A stretch of DNA of 64,000 bases from Cerrena zonata (taxonomy: Eukaryota > Basidiomycota > Agaricomycetes > Polyporales > Cerrenaceae). Where the stretch lies: assembly GCA_038087015.1 (NCBI GenBank), contig JASBNA010000059.1, positions 62,001 through 126,000 of the forward strand. The letters are read 5' to 3'. Below are positions 58,546 to 64,000 of the stretch, one piece after another. The notes under the pieces are model-generated. The model was not told the origin of the DNA and searched no databases. It saw only the letters and a list, made by a program, of their open reading frames with translations. The position numbers and the translations under genes were made by a program. Position 1 is the stretch's first letter, and each line of letters starts with the position of its first letter.

Positions 58546-61500
58546 ATGAAAACAGGTATCTCAAGAAAAGATCATACGACTGAAAATAACCGGACTTTCA
58601 CGCGTTTGACGGACCTCCTCAACTGGTGTTCAGAAAATAACATCATTCTGGACCCACGCATTCAACTCGTTGATGACCCCAACTTCGGTATCAGCGTGTT
58701 TTCAAAAGATATCCATATCCCTGCTTTTGAAACGCGTAAGTTAACTCATATCCATCATCGTCTTGTTACAGTTTGTCAACAATCGCAGTGGCCGAAACAT
58801 TGGACCCACTCTTTTGCGTCCTCCCCTCATGTTCCTCCAATCGCGAAGGGACATGATTTGGGAAGGAGGCACAAGAGTGTGGTCATACAATATGACTCTG
58901 TCTCGGAGACGTACACGGTGGTCATTCATTTACTCCTTACTGACCGGTATCTTATACGTACGCACGGTGTTAACCGTCAATCTTCTCTCACAGTCGTCAC
59001 GATCCCCAAGACCGCCGTGCTATCATCACGTTCATCGTCTCTCATACGTCTGATCCCCGAGTTAGAGGTAATCCCGTACGGTCACGGCGCACATCTAAGT
59101 TTAGCCCTCTGTCTGTACTATGAACTGTGAGTCTATTTCGATTGTCTCTTACGCAATGTTTTCAGCGTTATGAGTTACTTGCCCCGAGCTCTGGGTTGAA
59201 CTGGGGATATAGTTCCTGAAAGTCTCGACGCGGTCACAGTGTGATGAACTGAATAATAGTCCACACCGACTCAATACGTAACGTCCATAATAGTATTCGC
59301 GGCTTTACCTAACAGAGTTCTTTTGCACAGTTTGCTAGGTCCAGACTCACGATGGTCTGGCTACCTGCGCTCCCTCCCAAAAGAGCCAGTCGCTATTGCC
59401 TTATTCTGGGATGTCCAGGTCCATGCGATTTGTAATTCAGATAACGAGCTGGAAGAATTGTGGGCAAGTCCTTCATCAACTGACCGAGAGAAACCTGGAG
59501 AATGTACGGAGTTCCCTGTACTGAAGGAAAATCCCGAAGACGGTGCACTCGCACGACGGTGGTCCGTTGGCACGGAAATTGACAGGGAACAGCGAACCGA
59601 GGACGGGGTATGGTTACTTGTAAGCTTCCTCTATTATCTTGCTTGCCTTACAGATCGTCGTTCTCCCATTTTCATACCTATGTACGAATGGGCACGGTAA
59701 ACAGCACGACCCAGAGTTGAGGTTATTGTTCATTTATCGCTTGCCATTTTACGGGTCCAACTTCTTTTTTTATCTCTTACGAGACTCCCTAGCAACGCAT
59801 CAACGTACCCTATTGTTACTTGGACGTGTTCTTTTCATTCTCTCAAGGTCATCTTACCGAAAGAGATGCATATCTGATTCCGGCGGAGTAGGACGAACTT
59901 CAAGATTACTACCGTAACACTGTGTTGCCTGTCTTTCGACGTCTGAACAAGATCAGGCAGTTCGCAGAACCAGGACCATCTCAACAGTCTTCTTTCTCAA
60001 TTCCCCAAGACTGTCATCCCACATTAAGAGGATACCTACATGCCTATTCTCTCGTCAGTTCCCGAGCGTTTCTGGTGGACGCCTATCATGGTCTCTCCAT
60101 GGTGCCCATAGCCGATGCGTGAGTATTCCGAATCCTCCAAACCCTTCCATCTCCTTCATCTCTTCGCTATTTCTACGACCGGTGATTCTGCAAAATCACC
60201 GGCGATGGCGGTTGACGCTTCCCTCGTTCATTCATTTCTATTTTTCTAACAAGGTTTCTTGGTTGTGAGATTTTTGTTGGCGAAGCAGGAATTCTCAAGG
60301 GTCTGATTGAATTACTGATCATTGTTCATTTTGGATCTGTGCATGTTCCTGTCAATCATACCTGTCATACACAATCATCAATCTTGGAACCCGACCTGGA
60401 ATCTTGTTTGGTCTTCCTGTCGTCCTTGGATGATACGCCGCACGCTGTCTTGCTTACGCTTCGTCTTGCCATTGGTCGTGGTGGTTGATGTTACAGGTTC
60501 AATCACTCGATCCCGAACCATGTTCATCTCGAAGTGAGTTCTTCCTCTCCACATTATTTCCGCTACTTTCATTTCACCTCCTCGAACATCTCATATCCTG
60601 TCGATGTGGGCTTCATAATTATTGAGAGGTCTAGAGTCCCGAAATGAGACTCATCATGGCAATAGGTAGATGTTATAAATTTATACCATGGTCGTGTGCA
60701 AAATGCATGTTGCTTTCATCATGACGTTTCTTTATGGAAGAAATTCATGGTGCAACCAATGTCTACACGGGACTTTTATATATCTTTTCGTCATGATAGA
60801 GCGAGTAAAAATGGGGCCTACGTCGGTCTGGCCAGATAGACTGACAGGTATCGACGATTACCCATTGTTGGAATGATGGATAATGATGGCCGGGCTTGAT
60901 ACTCCATGTGTCGAACATACTGTTCTCAGTCATGCTCTTTTTGGCATAATTTCATACCAGACGTCAACCCTCTTAGTTTGACACATTGAACAAACTCTTC
61001 CCAAATTCGAGATATATGAATTTTTCTGACAATAACAATTTGTTTGATTTCGTAGAGCGAATATGACGTCTGCGTCATTTGTGGTTCGTTGTCGCAATGT
61101 CTTCACGATACAGACGGTGAAGGAGAAGACTCGTCGTCATCACATCTACCAACCCACTCGTGGCCGAACATCGACCCAAATGATACGTGCGACATGACAT
61201 CGAACCTTCCCATCCCACCGCATGTTCAGATTTACAATACATACGGCGAGAATCTCACCAATGCGCAACTCCTTGTTCGTTACGGGTTCGCGCTCCCTAG
61301 CGGTTGTAATGACAATGATGTCGTTTCTTGGAAGTTTCACGAACTCCCAACCGTTGAGTCGCTGGCGCTACCGACGCCACAGGATAAACGCAAGTCGAGG
61401 TCAGTGTGCGTTCTTTGGTTACTGCAAGATGTCTGTCAATGAATCTGAATCTGACTTTTTAACCATCGTACCCTCACAGTGTCGGTGATTCTTACCAGCG

Positions 61501-64000
61501 GAGTGGGGGACCGCCACAAAGTGCTTTGGAATTTCCAGGGGAACCCACAGGAAGATCTGAAGATCTAGGGACGGTATTGCAGATCTTGTTGGAAAATGTC
61601 CTACGAGTGTGGCCTAGTGAGGCACGTTGGAAAGAATCTGAACTTGTGTTCAATCCATCGCATGCGCATGGATCTGAGGTGACCAACCTTCCTCTATCAG
61701 ACAGCGCAGTCGACGAAGGAGGCCATGCCGCCGAAGAAGACGATGAAGACGTAGTGCTTGTGGAGCACGAAGGTGGCGACAGTAAGTAAAACGCATTCAC
61801 ATTTACAAAAACGAACAAATAACAAATTCCGCCAACCTCTCCGCTAAACTTTCCTATTTGATCATGGTCGGGGAACTATTCGTCGACTTACCGTCTTTCT
61901 CGTACGAAACAATATTAGACATCAACATCGATGTCGACATCAAGACGACAGTGGCGGCGTCTGTAACTGACAGGAGAAGGGAAGACTTCCCTGAATCGTC
62001 CACGACAGAAGGCTATCGGCACCAGTATCATCGGTCTTGGGCTGATTTTTATGATCCCGACACTGATTCTGGTAATGATGCCATCCAAACGTCCACATCA
62101 ATGCCATCCTCTGTATCTGTATCTATATTGGACGCAGGACGTGTTCATGAAAAAGAAGAGGGTAACGAACGCCACCTCCACTTGGCCTCGACTCGGGCGC
62201 GGGGTCTTAGTGATCATTGGAATGGAAATGAAGATGACGATGACGACAGCGAGAAGGATGGGGATAGTAGGAAACAGGTTTATAATGGTAATGAAGGTAA
62301 TATCGGGAATAGTGGCAGTGAGAAGAACGAGAAGAGTGGTGAGAGTCGTAATATTGACAACATTGGCAACATTGCTGGCATTAGTCGTGATGACGCTGTT
62401 GCGGTGGACCGTGACTTGGACAATGAACGGTGACGAAGATGATGAAGAACGAGAAGAAGACCCTAGTCGAAGCCGAACACGAAGAGAACGAAAACGAATA
62501 CACGAGGTGGACAGCGACAGCGACGGTGGCAACGACAGAAGACGGAAAAAGAAACAGCGGACCTTGGTGAAACCTTTGTTTTGCATCAACGGGGATGCCA
62601 GATTGAGCCACCATTTATGGGTCTACTGCGCCCTGTGTTCGTTGGCCATCGTGCGTGGAATTCAGTCAGGCCATTCACACGCACGGCGCACACGGGAGGA
62701 TCACAAGCACGAGGATCCTTTTGGACGTCCTCCTGGTCACGGTGTCGATCATGGTGAGTTTGATTTGCTAGCAATGGCTCTACGTCGGGGGGCATGATGA
62801 TCCAGCAATCATCCGGTCCATTACACAACTATGACCCAATGAGCCCGATAACCCCAATTAACGTCTGTACTAGGTTCGGATGCACCAAAGGCGGAACTCA
62901 AATCCTCTGATCCAATTCATTCCAACGAGGCCGGAATAGGCAGCTCAGGCGGCTTGGACGCTTTGGACAGATTGGGTCGTGCCGGATTGGGCAATACCGA
63001 CGAAGTTGTCAGGGTTCTGTCACAGGTGGCAGGACGACAAATTGTATTGGAGCGCTGGCTGCAACAGCGACAGCAACAAGGAGAAGACCACGAGCAACAA
63101 CAGGAACAACAGGAAGGTGAGATGGAAGTAGAGGAAGAATTAGAATTAGAATTAGAAGTGGACGTGGACGTGGACACGGGTATGGGAGCTGGAGAAACTC
63201 TCGGAGGTGATAGCAAGGGGGAAGAGGGGGACATGCCAGAGGAAGAGGGACCTGCAGTCTCTGTGGAATCAGATTCGGAAGAGGGGTGGGGAGAAGAAGG
63301 GGACGAAGATGAAGATGGGGAACAACCTGCCGCCGGCGTGGCTGTAGAAGGTCAAGACAGACACCAGGTGATCATCATCCATCATTCAATTTTTCTCTCT
63401 TGCATCATTCCCTGCTGCCTGCCTGCGGTTGTCTTTTTTTGAGTTCATGCTTTTGGGAAAAGGCTTTCTGATGCTGATATACTAATACACTGTTATCTCT
63501 ATTCCTATAGACAATTGGACAAGGTTCAAGACAAGGCTATGGCGGAAGCCTTGGCGGTCTTGATACTGTCAAGAGTGTGAATGCACATACCGTTGGGGAT
63601 GGGGGACCTGCGATCCTGACTAGGAAAGTTAGGAACGATGGGCCCGCCACGTCAAGTAGAAGACAGTCGAAACCAGTTCCTGTTGAAGAACATGAAGACG
63701 AGGAATCGAAGGATGCGATGGAGACCCTGAGGAAGGAAGACGAAGTGTCAAAGGTGAGTAACCGATTATACGAATACACGAATACACGCGAATCCGTCAG
63801 GGACTCTGGGACTGTGCATTAGAAGTCCATTGGGGAAGAGAGACAGGGATGGTGGATGGAACGAGTGATGTGGGAACGTGGGATGGGATGTGGGAGGGAA
63901 GAATTCCATATCGCGTATCCCACATTCCATATTCACACCTTTCCTCATAAATTCGACCCAATCCCACATCCCCCGCGTCATAAGCCTCATTTCCACGTGA
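58546..64000 (+). CDS. SET-domain protein lysine methyltransferase (SETD6/RKM-like) with huge acidic insert, 3' end off window
   Basis: An S-adenosylmethionine-dependent methyltransferase of the Rubisco-LSMT/SETD6 class, acting on ribosomal or other protein lysines. ATG 58546 opens MKTGISRKDHTTENNRTFTR then LTDLLNWCSENNIILDPRIQ, the helical start of the SET domain. Then come LVTIPKTAVLSSRSSSLIRL, HLSLALCLYYEL|LLGPDSRW, DELQDYYRNTVLPVFRRLNK, SLVSSRAFLVDAYHGLSMVP, IADAFNH (AdoMet-binding Asn-His), YDVCVICGSL, and IYNTYGENLTNAQLLVRYGF (catalytic Tyr region). The C-terminal substrate-binding lobe starts WKFHELPTVESLALPTPQ (~61330). It is interrupted by a ~300-residue low-complexity Asp/Glu/Ser/Arg insert (~61700-62570), then resumes FCINGDARLSHHLWVYCALC. 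A second acidic/Gln-rich run follows (63060-63340), and the coding continues past 63757. One possible 37-nt intron (62432-62468) is needed to keep frame. The SET call is secure; tail structure is less so. Confidence 0.85.

Noticed and set aside
62051..62797. Alternative long frame in the SET insert (Met/Thr-rich)
   Set aside because: Low-complexity shadow in its left half. Only its right half (from about 62435) is likely coding, as part of the SET gene.
1..64000. Search for tRNA, rRNA, CRISPR and complete transposable elements
   Set aside because: By eye I saw no tRNA-like cloverleaf, rRNA core, spaced repeat array, transposase, integrase or reverse transcriptase motif. A covariance or HMM scan would be needed to exclude diverged ones.

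Overview
The window reads as nuclear DNA of a basidiomycete fungus, most likely an agaricomycete mushroom-type genome. The evidence is genes broken by many 50-60 nt GT-AG introns, short spacers, tandem F-box/leucine-rich proteins, a Mx-like dynamin, tyrosine-kinase-like (TKL) protein kinases, and fungal-specific housekeeping genes (SHR3, SUR2, a DASH subunit, a YCF1-type ABC transporter). I saw no rRNA, tRNA, CRISPR array or complete transposon. Most exon joins were worked out by hand from splice motifs and reading-frame continuity, so gene ends are firmer than internal splice sites. Layout, left half: the 5' part of PRP40 (minus, runs off the left edge); a gene-poor 8 kb with two TKL kinase genes on the plus strand, the first with eroded catalytic motifs and the second fused to a C-terminal NYN/PIN-like domain, and a 76-bp palindrome between them; RPF1 (ribosome biogenesis) head-to-head with a p24 cargo receptor; ETR1-like mitochondrial enoyl reductase; an uncharacterised single-exon protein; a dynamin-family GTPase with a poly-Asp insert; a full MRP/YCF1-type ABC transporter; a LIG4-like DNA ligase; and a C2H2 zinc-finger gene. 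Layout, right half: three tandem copies (32.7-42.1 kb) of an F-box-like/LRR-like protein with a basic, AT-hook-like N-terminus, each carrying its own copied promoter. Among them lie a decayed relic and a copied fragment of the zinc-finger gene's last exon. Then come an F-box pseudogene; an unresolved 44-46.6 kb stretch; SUR2 (phytosphingosine synthesis); a BEM3-like PX-PH-RhoGAP; a small HSK3-like DASH subunit head-to-head with SHR3 (ER chaperone of amino-acid permeases); and a SET-domain methyltransferase with a very large acidic insert that runs off the right edge. The conserved single-copy genes are ordinary housekeeping. The accessory, lineage-specific material is the kinase pair (3-9 kb) and the 30.5-46 kb repeat and F-box region. 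The best candidate for an undescribed system is the kinase-NYN fusion beside its degenerate paralogue.
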